A stretch of DNA of 64,000 nucleotides from Staphylococcus sp. ACRSN. Lineage in GTDB: Bacteria > Bacillota > Bacilli > Staphylococcales > Staphylococcaceae. The translations under genes were made by a program, and so were the position numbers. Shown in pieces: positions 16,366 to 25,017 of the stretch; position 1 is the first letter of the stretch; every line of letters begins with the position of its first letter. The notes beneath the pieces were generated by a model. That model made no database searches. It was not told the DNA's origin and saw only the letters and a list, made by a program, of their open reading frames with translations. Location of the stretch: the NCBI RefSeq assembly GCF_022346615.1, contig NZ_JAKRNS010000005.1, positions 144,017 to 208,016 on the forward strand. The letters are read 5' to 3'.

Positions 16366-17241
16366 ATGAATATAGGATTTATTGGTTTAGGTATTATGGG
16401 CAAACCCATGGTTAAAAATTTATTAAAAGCAAATGTCACAGTATACGTGAATGATTTAAATAAAGATGCAGAAGAAGAGGTTGCACAATTAGGTGCTAAA
16501 GCAGTTTCTATACAAAAAATGGCTGCAGAAGTGGAACATATCATTATTTCACTACCTAATGGCGCTATCGTTAAGTCTGTTTTATATAGTGGAGAAGCAG
16601 CATTGCTGAAAGAGAATGTAAGTAATGTGAAATCAATTATCGACACGAGTTCATTAACACCAAATGAATCTTTAGAAATTAGTAAAGTGCTTGGGGAACG
16701 TCATATCAAATATATAGATGCACCTGTAAGTGGTGGTGAACCACTAGCTATCAGTGGCGAGTTATCTGTCATGATCGGTTGTGATATAGCAGATGTAGCA
16801 GTGACACAACAAGTGTTGGAACCTATTGCTGTATCAGTGATTAGAGTGGGGGATGTTGGATCAGGTAGCGTCGTTAAATTAGCCAATCAAATTATAGTTA
16901 ACACTAATATTGCGGCATTGTCAGAGGCAGTAGTATTAGCTAAACGCTTCGATATTGACTTAGAAAGTATGCATGAAGCTATTAAAGGTGGGCTAGCAGG
17001 TTCAAGCGTTATGGAAGCTAAATTTCCAAAAATGATAAATGAGAATTATCAACCAGGCGGTACTTTAAATATTAATCTTAAAGATATGAAAAATGTAGCT
17101 TCGACAGCAGATACTGTAGGTCTTACATTACCAATAGCCAATCAAATTAAAGAAATTTATAAATCAGAAGTTGCACACGGCAATGGTATGAATGATCATT
17201 CTGGTATTATTAAATATTTTGAAAAAATTAATCATATGTAG
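16366..17241 (+). CDS. 3-hydroxyacid dehydrogenase of the GarR/LtnD type
   Basis: 291 residues. NAD(P)-binding GFIGLGIMGKPM at 4-15, substrate-binding DAPVSGG at 118-124 and catalytic Lys171 in VVKLANQ all fit the beta-hydroxyacid dehydrogenase family (tartronate semialdehyde reductase, hydroxyisobutyrate dehydrogenase, L-threonate dehydrogenase LtnD). The next gene is a DUF1537 kinase, the known partner of LtnD in tetronate catabolism, so oxidation of a four-carbon sugar acid is the best guess. First gene of a three-gene operon (8 nt gap). Confidence 0.85.
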   Translation: MNIGFIGLGIMGKPMVKNLLKANVTVYVNDLNKDAEEEVAQLGAKAVSIQKMAAEVEHIIISLPNGAIVKSVLYSGEAALLKENVSNVKSIIDTSSLTPNESLEISKVLGERHIKYIDAPVSGGEPLAISGELSVMIGCDIADVAVTQQVLEPIAVSVIRVGDVGSGSVVKLANQIIVNTNIAALSEAVVLAKRFDIDLESMHEAIKGGLAGSSVMEAKFPKMINENYQPGGTLNINLKDMKNVASTADTVGLTLPIANQIKEIYKSEVAHGNGMNDHSGIIKYFEKINHM

Positions 17242-17249
17242 GTGAAATA

Positions 17250-18632
17250 ATGTTAACAAATGAACTAATTCAAGCAACTGTAAAAGACAATATAGATAAA
17301 AACTTGGAGAATTTTAACTACAAAATTATTGTATTAGATGACGACCCAACTGGAACTCAAACGGTTAAGGACTTGCCAGTATATACAGAATGGTCAGAAG
17401 ATTTAATAGAAGATGGGTTTAAACAAACGAATGGCATGTTCTATATCTTAACAAATTCTAGAGCATTAAATGATGAACAGACGATTGATTTACATCAACA
17501 AATTAGTAAGAACATTGAAGCTGTTTCCCAAAAACTTGGTCATCCATATATCGTCATTAGTAGGGGTGATTCGACCTTGCGTGGACACTTCTATTTAGAA
17601 CCTAAAGTTTTAAGCGAAGCAACAGATGTGCAATTTGATGCAGTATTTTATTTGCCTGAATTTTTTGAAGGTAACCGATACACATATAATGGTACGCATT
17701 ACTTGAAGGAAGGCAATGATTATATACCTGTTGCCCAAAGTGAATTTGCTACAGATACGACATTTGGTTTCGAATCAGTAACAATGGCAGATTTTATTGA
17801 AGAGAAGAGTAATGGTGAAATTAGCGCACAAGATGTCTATCACATTGATTTGGAGACGATACGACGTCGAGACCAATCATTTTTATGGCATGTGTTTGAA
17901 TCTGTTTCCAATTTCGATGCGGTTGTAGTAGATGCATTGAATGATGAAGATATGGATTACTTTGTCAGTTGTTTAACTGCATTTTTAAATGAAAATGACA
18001 AAAAATTCATGTTTCGAACAGCTGCATCATTTGTTAAGGCGATTTGTCAAACACCAGGAGAAATAATCAATTTAAATACATATAGTAGCAACGATAATGG
18101 TGGCATTATAATCGTTGGTTCTCATGTGAAGAAAACATCTACACAGTTAAGACATTTATTAGCGCATACGTCATTAACTAGTATTGAATTTGATGTGAAA
18201 CAAGTGACAAAAGCAACTTTAGACGATTATATTCAACAACAAATTCAAGTTGCTGAGAGATTAATTAAACAAGGTGAAGATGTTGTCATCTATACTTCGA
18301 GGGATGTTATTAAAACTGAAGATTTGAATAATAACTTAAGTATATCGACTAATATTTCCAATGCGTTAGTAGCTATTATTCAAGGATTGATGATACAGCC
18401 TCGCTTTATTATTGCTAAGGGTGGTATTACTTCTAGTGATGTTGCAACGAAGGGATTAAATATCAAGAAAGCAATGGTCATAGGTCAAATTACGCAAGGT
18501 GTACCAGTTTGGTTGACTGGAGAAGAAGCAAAATATAGCGCTATGCCTTATGTGATTTTCCCGGGAAATATCGGTGAGGAAAGTACATTAACAGAAGTTT
18601 ATCAAATTAATTCTAAAGATAGAGATAAATAG
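17250..18632 (+). CDS. Four-carbon acid sugar kinase (DUF1537; DtnK/OtnK type)
   Basis: 460 residues. The N-terminal family hallmark DDDPTGTQTV (near 31-40) and RGDSTLRGHF are present; the C-terminal nucleotide-binding domain has IIVGSHVKKTS, FIIAKGGITSSDVA and FPGNIGEES. Proteins of this family phosphorylate 2-oxo or 3-oxo-tetronates, or D-threonate, at the 4-position. In complete pathways the product is then handled by PdxA2 or an OtnC decarboxylase, neither of which is seen here. GntR, dehydrogenase and permease genes surround it. Confidence 0.88.
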   Translation: MLTNELIQATVKDNIDKNLENFNYKIIVLDDDPTGTQTVKDLPVYTEWSEDLIEDGFKQTNGMFYILTNSRALNDEQTIDLHQQISKNIEAVSQKLGHPYIVISRGDSTLRGHFYLEPKVLSEATDVQFDAVFYLPEFFEGNRYTYNGTHYLKEGNDYIPVAQSEFATDTTFGFESVTMADFIEEKSNGEISAQDVYHIDLETIRRRDQSFLWHVFESVSNFDAVVVDALNDEDMDYFVSCLTAFLNENDKKFMFRTAASFVKAICQTPGEIINLNTYSSNDNGGIIIVGSHVKKTSTQLRHLLAHTSLTSIEFDVKQVTKATLDDYIQQQIQVAERLIKQGEDVVIYTSRDVIKTEDLNNNLSISTNISNALVAIIQGLMIQPRFIIAKGGITSSDVATKGLNIKKAMVIGQITQGVPVWLTGEEAKYSAMPYVIFPGNIGEESTLTEVYQINSKDRDK

Positions 18633-18647
18633 AAAGTAGGGGTTCAC

Positions 18648-20009
18648 ATGATGGGAGAAATTTGGCCACTCATTGCAGTTGTCATTGGTGTCATCGTATT
18701 GTTGATATTAATAATGGGATTCAAGCTCAATACATTTATCGCATTAATTATTACATCCATGGTAACAGGTATTTTACTTGGCATGAGGCTAGATACAATC
18801 GTTACTACAATTGAAAAAGGCATGGGTGATACTTTAGGGCACATCGCTATTATATTTGGTTTAGGATCTATATTAGGGAAGTTGCTATCAGATGGTGGTG
18901 GTGCAACACGAATTGCAGATACATTAATCAACGTTTTTGGTAAGAAGTATGTTACATGGGCAATGATTGTTGCTTCATTTATAATTGGTATTTCTTTATT
19001 TTTAGAAGTAGCTTTTGTATTGTTAGTACCACTTGTATTTACACTGGCAAAAAGAATGAAGATATCAAATTTAAAAGTAGGTTTACCTATGGGTACATCT
19101 ATTGCAGTGACACATGGGTTCTTGCCACCACATCCAGGACCAGTTGCGATTGCAGAAGCGGTTCATGCTAATATTGGACATGTATTAATGTATGGCATTA
19201 TTATCGGTGTCCCATTAGCAGCAATTGTCGGCGGTATTTTTCCAAAAATCGCATTGAAAATTGCACCAACTGCATTTGAGCGATTGGGGAATCAAGCTGC
19301 GGTAGGTGAAGTGAAATCATTGAAACACAATGAACTACCGAGCTTTGGTATTAGCTTATTAACTGCTTTATCGCCAGTTATACTTATGTTACTTGCTACA
19401 GTTGTTCAATTAATAACAGGTAATGAAGATGGGCATGCACAAGGTATTGAAGGGTTCATTTACTTTATTGGAACATCAGTCACTGCGATGTTAATTGCAG
19501 TATTGTTTGCCATCTATACGATGGGAATTAGAAGGCAACAAAGTATGAAAGAAATTATGGATACCGTAACGAATGCGATAACGCCAATTGCTATGTTAAT
19601 ACTAATTATTGGTGGTGGTGGTACCTTTAAACAAATATTAATTGACGGTGGTGTTGGGGACACGATTTCAGAAATATTTAAAGGTAGTGAGATGTCTCCG
19701 CTTATACTTGCATGGTTGGCTGCAGCATTATTGCGTACTGCACTTGGTTCTACTACGGTTGCAGCAATATCATCTGTGGGAATTGTTTTACCACTATTAC
19801 AAACCACAGATGTAAATCTTTCGCTAGTGGTATTGGCGATTGGAGCAGGAAGTATATTTTGTTCTCATGTTAATGATGCAGGATTTTGGATGTTTAAAGA
19901 ATACTTCGGATTAACAATCAAAGAAACATTTTTAACCTGGACATTATTAGAATCCATACTATCCGTTGTTGGTTTAGGATTGATTTTAGTATTAAATTTT
20001 GTAATCTAA
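18648..20009 (+). CDS. GntP-family gluconate-type permease
   Basis: 453 residues with about 12-13 hydrophobic segments. Family segments seen: MGFKLNTFIALI, a GGGATRIADTLI loop near residue 85, HGFLPPHPGPVAIAE near 162-176, and ALGSTTVAAISS and FCSHVNDAGFWMFKEYF near the C-terminus. GntP proteins import gluconate and related sugar acids with protons. As the last gene of the GntR-controlled operon it probably imports the tetronate-like substrate. Confidence 0.9.
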   Translation: MMGEIWPLIAVVIGVIVLLILIMGFKLNTFIALIITSMVTGILLGMRLDTIVTTIEKGMGDTLGHIAIIFGLGSILGKLLSDGGGATRIADTLINVFGKKYVTWAMIVASFIIGISLFLEVAFVLLVPLVFTLAKRMKISNLKVGLPMGTSIAVTHGFLPPHPGPVAIAEAVHANIGHVLMYGIIIGVPLAAIVGGIFPKIALKIAPTAFERLGNQAAVGEVKSLKHNELPSFGISLLTALSPVILMLLATVVQLITGNEDGHAQGIEGFIYFIGTSVTAMLIAVLFAIYTMGIRRQQSMKEIMDTVTNAITPIAMLILIIGGGGTFKQILIDGGVGDTISEIFKGSEMSPLILAWLAAALLRTALGSTTVAAISSVGIVLPLLQTTDVNLSLVVLAIGAGSIFCSHVNDAGFWMFKEYFGLTIKETFLTWTLLESILSVVGLGLILVLNFVI

Positions 20010-20030
20010 TCATTTGATAAAAAATAGTAA

Positions 20031-20075
20031 AAATCTTTGTGCACAAGTCAGATGATGCGCAAAGATTTTTAATTT
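20031..20075 (+). terminator. Terminator of the sugar-acid operon
   Basis: AAATCTTTGTGC (20031-20042) pairs with GCGCAAAGATTT (20057-20068), followed by TTTAATTTTT. Confidence 0.8.
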
Positions 20076-20101
20076 TTGCAAAGTTTGAGTGTATTTCTAC
20101 A

Positions 20102-20160
20102 TTGACTTAATCTTCAGAAAATGGTAATTTATTACCTATTAAATTAATCGGAATAATAAC
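20102..20160 (+). promoter_or_regulatory. Promoter and putative operator of the first NtaA/YxeK-type gene
   Basis: TTGACT (20102-20107), 17-nt spacer, TAATTT (20125-20130). Six bases later a 24-nt element (20137-20160) with core TTAATCGGAATAATA begins; it is nearly the same as one at 37381-37404 in the same position behind the promoter of the paralogous gene. Confidence 0.6.
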
Positions 20161-20179
20161 TAATTTTGGAGGAGTCAAA

Positions 20180-21475
20180 ATGGGGAGAATGAAATTAGGT
20201 CTTTTTTTAGCAGGATATGGGCATCATTTAGCGAGCTGGCGTCATCCAAAGTCGGTAGAACAAGGTCCAGTAGATATCGATCATATTGTAAATATTAGCA
20301 AGATTGCAGAACGTGGAAAATTTGATTTAGTATTTTTATCAGATGCATTATATATAGATGAAAATGCACATCCAGATTTAATGAGCCGTTTAGATCCATT
20401 CACTTTAATGACAATTATAGCTAGAGAAACATTAGACATTGGTTTAGCAGCAACTGTTTCAACAACGTACTCTCAACCGTTTCATCTAGCTCGTGCATTT
20501 AGTTCTTTAGATCATGTCAGTGGGGGACGTGCAGCATGGAATATTGTGACATCGGCAGTCAACAGTACGGCGCAAAATTTCAATGGTACTGTGAATGTTG
20601 AACACGATTTGAGATATGAACAAGCAGGCGAATTTGTCGATGTTGCTAATAAGTTATGGCACTCATGGGAAAAAGATACATTTGTTAAAGATAAAAATCG
20701 TGGTGTCTTTGTAGATCAATCAAAGTTACAACCTATTAATCATGATGGTAAATATTATAAAGTGAAAGGGCCACTTAATTTGGAGCGTTCACCACAAGGT
20801 AGCCCATTATTGATTCAAGCAGGTTCTTCATCTGCAGGTACAGATTTAGCATCACGTATCGCTGATGTTGTTTTTACCGCACAAACAAGTGCTGATGAAG
20901 CAAAGCAATTTAATGATGGTTTACGTGATAAGATTACCAATCAAAGTCGTAAGCAATCAGATGTTTCCATTATGCCTGGACTATTTCCTGTGATTGGTGA
21001 CACAGAAGAGGAAGCTAAAGCAAATTACGAAGAATTACAAGATTTAATCTTGCCAGAAGAAGGATTGAAATTATTGTCTCCATATGTAGGTGATGTTGAT
21101 TTATCTAAATATGATATAAAAATTCCATTTGAACAAGTAGAATCTTCGGATGGTAATGGAATCAAAAGTAGATATGAGCTCATTAAAAAAGAAGCGATTG
21201 AACATAATCTAACATTAGAAGATGTAATGAAAAAAATAGCTGGTGCAAGAGGACACTTTATGGTCATCGGTACACCAGAACAAATTGCGGATACAATGCA
21301 ATATTGGTTTGAACAAGGTGCTGCTGATGGTTTTAATATTATGCCACCACTATTACCAACGCAATTAGAATTATTTGTTGATAAAGTTATACCAATCTTA
21401 CAAGCACGTGGCTTAGCACAAACCGAATATGTTACAGGTACGTTGAAAGAAAAGTTTGGTTTGGAAAACGATTAA
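20180..21475 (+). CDS. NtaA/SnaA/YxeK-type FMNH2-dependent monooxygenase
   Basis: 431 residues, ATG behind TTGGAGGAG. LLM-fold protein of the nitrilotriacetate monooxygenase group: LGLFLAGYGHHLASWRHP at the N-terminus, DHVSGGRAAWNIVTS, LLIQAGSSSAGTDLAS, MPGLFPVIGDTEEEA and GFNIMPPLLPTQLE. Such enzymes need a separate flavin reductase, which is not in the window, and cleave C-N or C-S bonds in compounds such as N-acetylated S-alkyl cysteines. It is monocistronic. A close paralog (37421-38722) heads a yxe-like operon, and the shared operator hints at a common regulator. Confidence 0.85.
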   Translation: MGRMKLGLFLAGYGHHLASWRHPKSVEQGPVDIDHIVNISKIAERGKFDLVFLSDALYIDENAHPDLMSRLDPFTLMTIIARETLDIGLAATVSTTYSQPFHLARAFSSLDHVSGGRAAWNIVTSAVNSTAQNFNGTVNVEHDLRYEQAGEFVDVANKLWHSWEKDTFVKDKNRGVFVDQSKLQPINHDGKYYKVKGPLNLERSPQGSPLLIQAGSSSAGTDLASRIADVVFTAQTSADEAKQFNDGLRDKITNQSRKQSDVSIMPGLFPVIGDTEEEAKANYEELQDLILPEEGLKLLSPYVGDVDLSKYDIKIPFEQVESSDGNGIKSRYELIKKEAIEHNLTLEDVMKKIAGARGHFMVIGTPEQIADTMQYWFEQGAADGFNIMPPLLPTQLELFVDKVIPILQARGLAQTEYVTGTLKEKFGLEND

Positions 21476-21515
21476 TAAATAGATGAAATAATTTTTTGGA
21501 AAACGATATCTAATA

Positions 21516-21560
21516 AATAACGCGCTCACTAATTATGGCAGTGAGCGCGTTATTTTTGCT
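21516..21560. terminator. Bidirectional terminator between the monooxygenase gene and padR
   Basis: A 15-bp GC-containing stem (21516-21530 with 21540-21554; core ACGCGCTCACT) followed by TTTTT on the plus strand and a T/A-rich stretch on the minus strand. Confidence 0.9.
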
Positions 21561-21563
21561 TGT

Positions 21564-22079
21564 CTAAATTTCAGCTAAACAAAAGTCTAGCCAGTCGATA
21601 TAGGATTGTTCTCTTAATAGGGCTTTTTTTAAAATCAGAATATGTTGTAAGTCTGCTTTAGGATCTAATTGATTGTAAATTGCTTGCAAATGTATTAATT
21701 TTTGTTCTTTTTCAACTTTCTTTTGAGTAAGCAATTGTTGTTTACTTTCATCTTCTAAACTATCGAAAAAATAAACTTTTATTGCAAATGGATCTTTATT
21801 ACTTTCGTCTTCTTCAGCATTTTCAATCCAGTGAAATAGAGTTTCCTTACCTAAATCAGTAATACTATAAACCTTCTTAGTCACTTTACTCGTTTCGTCA
21901 ATATTTGAAATATAAATATGTTCACTCTTTAGTAATTTTTTAAGCTCATTATAAATTTGACTATGCTTAGCATTCCAAATCTCGCCAATGACTTCACTGA
22001 ATGATTTATAAATTTCGTATCCGGTCAGCGATTGATTATTGAGTAATCCTAAAATTGTATATTGAAGCACGTTTTTCAT
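21564..22079 (-). CDS. padR: PadR-type phenolic acid-responsive repressor
   Basis: 171 residues. N-terminal winged helix MKNVLQYTILGLLNNQSLTGYEIYKSF with the IWNAKHSQIYNELKKL recognition region, and a C-terminal coiled dimerisation domain (about 95-171). It is divergent from padC across overlapping ATGT-N8-ACAT sites, the layout known from Bacillus and Lactobacillus, where PadR represses padC until a phenolic acid binds. Confidence 0.9.
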   Translation of the reverse strand: MKNVLQYTILGLLNNQSLTGYEIYKSFSEVIGEIWNAKHSQIYNELKKLLKSEHIYISNIDETSKVTKKVYSITDLGKETLFHWIENAEEDESNKDPFAIKVYFFDSLEDESKQQLLTQKKVEKEQKLIHLQAIYNQLDPKADLQHILILKKALLREQSYIDWLDFCLAEI

Positions 22080-22098
22080 AAAGTTCCTCCTGTGTTCT

Positions 22099-22127
22099 TT
22101 GACAGAATTAGTTTATAGGATTATCAT
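22099..22127 (+). promoter_or_regulatory. padC promoter
   Basis: Consensus TTGACA (22099-22104), 17-nt spacer, TATCAT (22122-22127). The first PadR site begins at 22126, so the repressor would sit on the -10 box and the start point. Confidence 0.75.
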
Positions 22128-22157
22128 GTAAAAGTAAACATGTAATTAATTACATGT
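22126..22157. promoter_or_regulatory. Two overlapping PadR operators
   Basis: ATGT-N8-ACAT occurs at 22126-22141 and again at 22140-22155. The second is part of a perfect 20-bp palindrome, ACATGTAATTAATTACATGT (22138-22157). This is the established PadR operator form. Confidence 0.85.
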
Positions 22158-22177
22158 TTTAGAAGGAGGAAATGTTA

Positions 22178-22687
22178 ATGAATACTTTAAACGACTTTAT
22201 AGGATCACATATGATTTATACTTATGATAATGGATGGGAATATGAAATGTATGTAAAAAATGAAAATACCATCGATTATCGAATCCATTCAGGTATGGTT
22301 GCCGGTAGATGGGTGAAGAACCAACAAGCAGACATAGTTCAAATTATTGCAGGTGTCTATAAAATTTCTTGGACAGAGCCAACAGGCACAGATGTCTCAC
22401 TCAATTTCGTTCCAGACCAAAACATCATGCATGGCGTTATATTTTTCCCTAAATGGGTACATGAACGACCAGATATCACAGTATGCTACCAAAATGATTA
22501 TATCGATTTGATGGAAACATCAAGAGAGAAATATGATACTTATCCAAAATATGTTGTTCCAGAATTCGCTAACATCACTTATGTGGGTCAACCAGGAATT
22601 AACAATGAACAAGTTGTTTCTGAAGCGCCATACGACGGTATGACTCAAGATATTAGAGATGGTAAATTCGCTATTTTAAATAGCTAG
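22178..22687 (+). CDS. padC: Phenolic acid decarboxylase
   Basis: 169 residues; ATG 22178 is preferred over ATG 22172 because of spacing to AGGAGG. The active-site region [18 protein letters not shown], the [14 protein letters not shown] segment with the catalytic Arg, and [24 protein letters not shown] fit the small beta-barrel PAD family almost end to end. It removes CO2 from p-coumarate, ferulate and related acids without a cofactor. The gene for a DUF3237 protein follows closely and is probably co-transcribed. Confidence 0.95.
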   Translation: MNTLNDFIGSHMIYTYDNGWEYEMYVKNENTIDYRIHSGMVAGRWVKNQQADIVQIIAGVYKISWTEPTGTDVSLNFVPDQNIMHGVIFFPKWVHERPDITVCYQNDYIDLMETSREKYDTYPKYVVPEFANITYVGQPGINNEQVVSEAPYDGMTQDIRDGKFAILNS

Positions 22688-22702
22688 AGAGCAGTGTTAT
22701 TG

Positions 22703-23149
22703 ATGATGGAAAAGGTTTTTGAAATTAAAATGCATGTCGGAAAACCGATTGTAGTTGGTCAAGATAATCAAGTTGGTAGACGACAATTGATACCAATCGT
22801 CTCAGGCACAGTAAAATCTGCCCATTTTTCTGGTGAAGTCTTACCAGGAGGCGTTGATAGTCAAAGGATTGATTCAAATGGTAAATGCACTCTCTCCGCA
22901 AGGTATGCTATACGATTAACTGATGGCGCAACGATTTATATTGAAAATAATGGTATTAGAACAGTACCGGAAAGTTATAAAGAAACAGTAATCCATGGTG
23001 GATTTGTGGATCCCGAATTATATTATTTTCGCACTACACCAACTTTTGAAACCTATGATGCATCATATAAATGGTTAATGGAAAAAATATTTGTCGGTTA
23101 CGCGACTAGAACGACAGATGAAGTTCTATTAACGATTTATATGGTTTGA
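22703..23149 (+). CDS. DUF3237 protein
   Basis: About 148 residues from ATG 22703 (a GTG at 22694 is also possible; the ribosome binding site is weak). The sequence has the DUF3237 pattern: a Gly-rich FSGEVLPGGVDSQ segment, YAIRLTDGATIYIENNGIRT, YYFRTTPTFET and a C-terminal WLMEKIFVGYATR. These are single-domain beta-barrel proteins without a proven reaction. Lying 15 nt behind padC it is likely induced by phenolic acids too. Confidence 0.8.
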   Translation: MMEKVFEIKMHVGKPIVVGQDNQVGRRQLIPIVSGTVKSAHFSGEVLPGGVDSQRIDSNGKCTLSARYAIRLTDGATIYIENNGIRTVPESYKETVIHGGFVDPELYYFRTTPTFETYDASYKWLMEKIFVGYATRTTDEVLLTIYMV

Positions 23150-23291
23150 TATGACTAGGTTGAAACTATTATGATTTTTGTATAAAAAAGAATTATAACT
23201 TGTACTAAGCATGAATAATGACTAAATAAAATGAATTTAATATTATAAGAACTAAAGCAAATCTCACATTCATATATAGTTGTAATGGATG

Positions 23292-23331
23292 GCAACCTCT
23301 ACTAAATAACATATTAGAGGTTGCTATTTTT
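23292..23331 (+). terminator. Intrinsic terminator after the padC operon
   Basis: GCAACCTCTA (23292-23301) pairs perfectly with TAGAGGTTGC (23315-23324), followed by TATTTTTTT. The preceding 140 nt hold nothing recognisable. Confidence 0.85.
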
Positions 23332-23446
23332 TTGTGTTGAATGAACACGGATTGCATTTGAATTTGATAATGATTTATATAATAGGGTATGTGAGAAGAA
23401 TATTTCTGAATAGCAAGCGACAATCATTTTAAAGGTGGATATAATA

Positions 23447-23749
23447 ATGATTCTAGAAGCGGCAATATTAAATGTAAAAGAGCATAAACGAGACAACTTT
23501 GAAGAAACATTTCGCAAAGCTTCAAAGATAATTGAAGCAATACCTGGTTACATTCAACACACGCTAAATAAATGCTTAGAAGAAGAAGGTAAATATTTAT
23601 TACTAGTCGAATGGCAGAATCTAGAAGATCATACAATTGGGTTTAGAGAGTCTGAGGCGTATAAGGAGTGGAAAGCATTATTGCATCATTACTATGAGCC
23701 GTTTCCTACTGTAGAACATTTTGAAAAAGTAGATTTAGCAAATTCATAA
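23447..23749 (+). CDS. Antibiotic biosynthesis monooxygenase-domain protein
   Basis: 100 residues from ATG 23447, spaced 8 nt from AAAGGTGG. A dimeric alpha-beta barrel pattern: ILEAAILNVKEHKRDNFEETF, an IPGYIQHTLNK strand, LLLVEWQNLEDHTIGFRES and EWKALLHHYYEPFPTVEHF. Similar to YgiN-type proteins that act on quinones or serve in oxidative defence; the substrate is unknown. Monocistronic with its own terminator. Confidence 0.78.
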   Translation: MILEAAILNVKEHKRDNFEETFRKASKIIEAIPGYIQHTLNKCLEEEGKYLLLVEWQNLEDHTIGFRESEAYKEWKALLHHYYEPFPTVEHFEKVDLANS

Positions 23750-23812
23750 CTTAATAGATGTACTAGTAACAGATGAAGTAACAGGAGAAAGTTTACTAGA
23801 ACAAAATTAACG

Positions 23813-23844
23813 ACGTTCCAATCAGTGTATTGGGGCGTTTTTTT
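23813..23844 (+). terminator. Intrinsic terminator after the monooxygenase-domain gene
   Basis: ACGTTCCAAT (23813-23822) pairs with ATTGGGGCGT (23829-23838) with two G-T pairs, followed by TTTTTTT. Confidence 0.8.
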
Positions 23845-23914
23845 ATTAATGGCGTTGATATATAACATTACGAACGTAAATATTTTTAAAAATTCAATAA
23901 ATTCAGAAATTATA

Positions 23915-23943
23915 TTGACGCTTAAAAGATAATAGCCTATAAT
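23915..23943 (+). promoter_or_regulatory. metNIQ promoter
   Basis: TTGACG (23915-23920), exact 17-nt spacer, consensus TATAAT (23938-23943). The leader to the start codon is only about 40 nt, too short for an S-box or T-box. Confidence 0.8.
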
Positions 23944-23990
23944 TTCATTATTCTTATTGAAATGGTAAGGATTAGTGAGGAGGATACACA

Positions 23991-25013
23991 GTGATTGAAT
24001 TTGAGAACGTAAATAAAGTGTTTCATAAGAAAAAAGAACGTATCCACGCTTTGAAAGATATATCATTTACTGTTAATAAGAACGATATCTTTGGCGTAAT
24101 TGGATATAGCGGTGCCGGTAAAAGTACATTGGTTCGATTGGTAAATCAATTGGAACGTGTAAGCGAAGGTAAGGTCATCGTTGACGGACATGAGTTAGAT
24201 ACATATAAAGAAAAAGAATTGAGAAACGTAAAAAAGGAAATAGGCATGATCTTTCAACATTTTAATTTGTTGAATTCTAGTACAGTATATAAAAATATAG
24301 CGATGCCATTGATATTAAGTGGTGTCGATAAAGCTGAAATAAAAAAGAAAGTTGAAGAAATGCTCGCATTTGTCAATTTATCGGATAAGATGTATCAATA
24401 TCCGGATGAACTTTCAGGTGGACAAAAGCAACGTGTCGCAATTGCGCGTGCATTAGTTACAAATCCTAAAATTTTACTGTGTGATGAGGCAACGAGTGCC
24501 CTTGATCCAGCGACAACAAGCTCAATTTTAGATTTGCTAAAACGTGTTAATGAAACGTTTGGTGTAACTATTTTAATTATTACTCATGAAATGGGTGTGA
24601 TTCAAAAAATATGTAATAGAGTTGCAGTTATGGAAAAGGGTGAAGTTGTTGAGATAGGCAATGTTAAAGATGTGTTTAGTCATCCACAAACGACCACAGC
24701 ACAAAACTTTGTTTCAACGGTAATTAATACAGAGCCATCTGAGGCACTAAAAAATACTTTTAATCAACGTAAAGATAATGCGTATATTGATTATCGATTG
24801 TTCTTAGAAACTGAGCAAATAGAACAACCAATTATTAATGAATTAACAAACCAATATCAAGCAGAAGTAAATGTGCTGTTTTCATCTATGTCCACGATAC
24901 AAGATGACACAGTTTGTTACTTATGGTTGAGATTTGAAACAAATCAACATTTTAATCAAGAAGCCATTGAATCGTATTTTAAAAATAAATCAATAACATT
25001 TGAGGAGGTGTAG
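23991..25013 (+). CDS. metN: Methionine ABC transporter ATPase MetN
   Basis: 340 residues, GTG behind GAGGAGG. Walker A GYSGAGKST near 39-47, signature LSGGQKQR, Walker B LLCDEATSALD, H-loop ITHEMG, then a C-terminal NIL (methionine-sensing) domain from about 260. Powers methionine import by MetI/MetQ; the NIL domain gives feedback inhibition by internal methionine. The metI start lies 4 nt past its stop codon. Confidence 0.92.
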   Translation: MIEFENVNKVFHKKKERIHALKDISFTVNKNDIFGVIGYSGAGKSTLVRLVNQLERVSEGKVIVDGHELDTYKEKELRNVKKEIGMIFQHFNLLNSSTVYKNIAMPLILSGVDKAEIKKKVEEMLAFVNLSDKMYQYPDELSGGQKQRVAIARALVTNPKILLCDEATSALDPATTSSILDLLKRVNETFGVTILIITHEMGVIQKICNRVAVMEKGEVVEIGNVKDVFSHPQTTTAQNFVSTVINTEPSEALKNTFNQRKDNAYIDYRLFLETEQIEQPIINELTNQYQAEVNVLFSSMSTIQDDTVCYLWLRFETNQHFNQEAIESYFKNKSITFEEV

Positions 25014-25017
25014 TCAT

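Noticed and set aside
20180..21475. Naming the lone monooxygenase gene as a second yxeK
   Set aside because: It is a close paralog but stands without acetyltransferase or transporter genes, so its substrate may differ; only the shared operator is supported.
23944..23990. S-box or T-box riboswitch before metNIQ
   Set aside because: The leader from the promoter to the start codon is only about 40 nt and shows no conserved motif.
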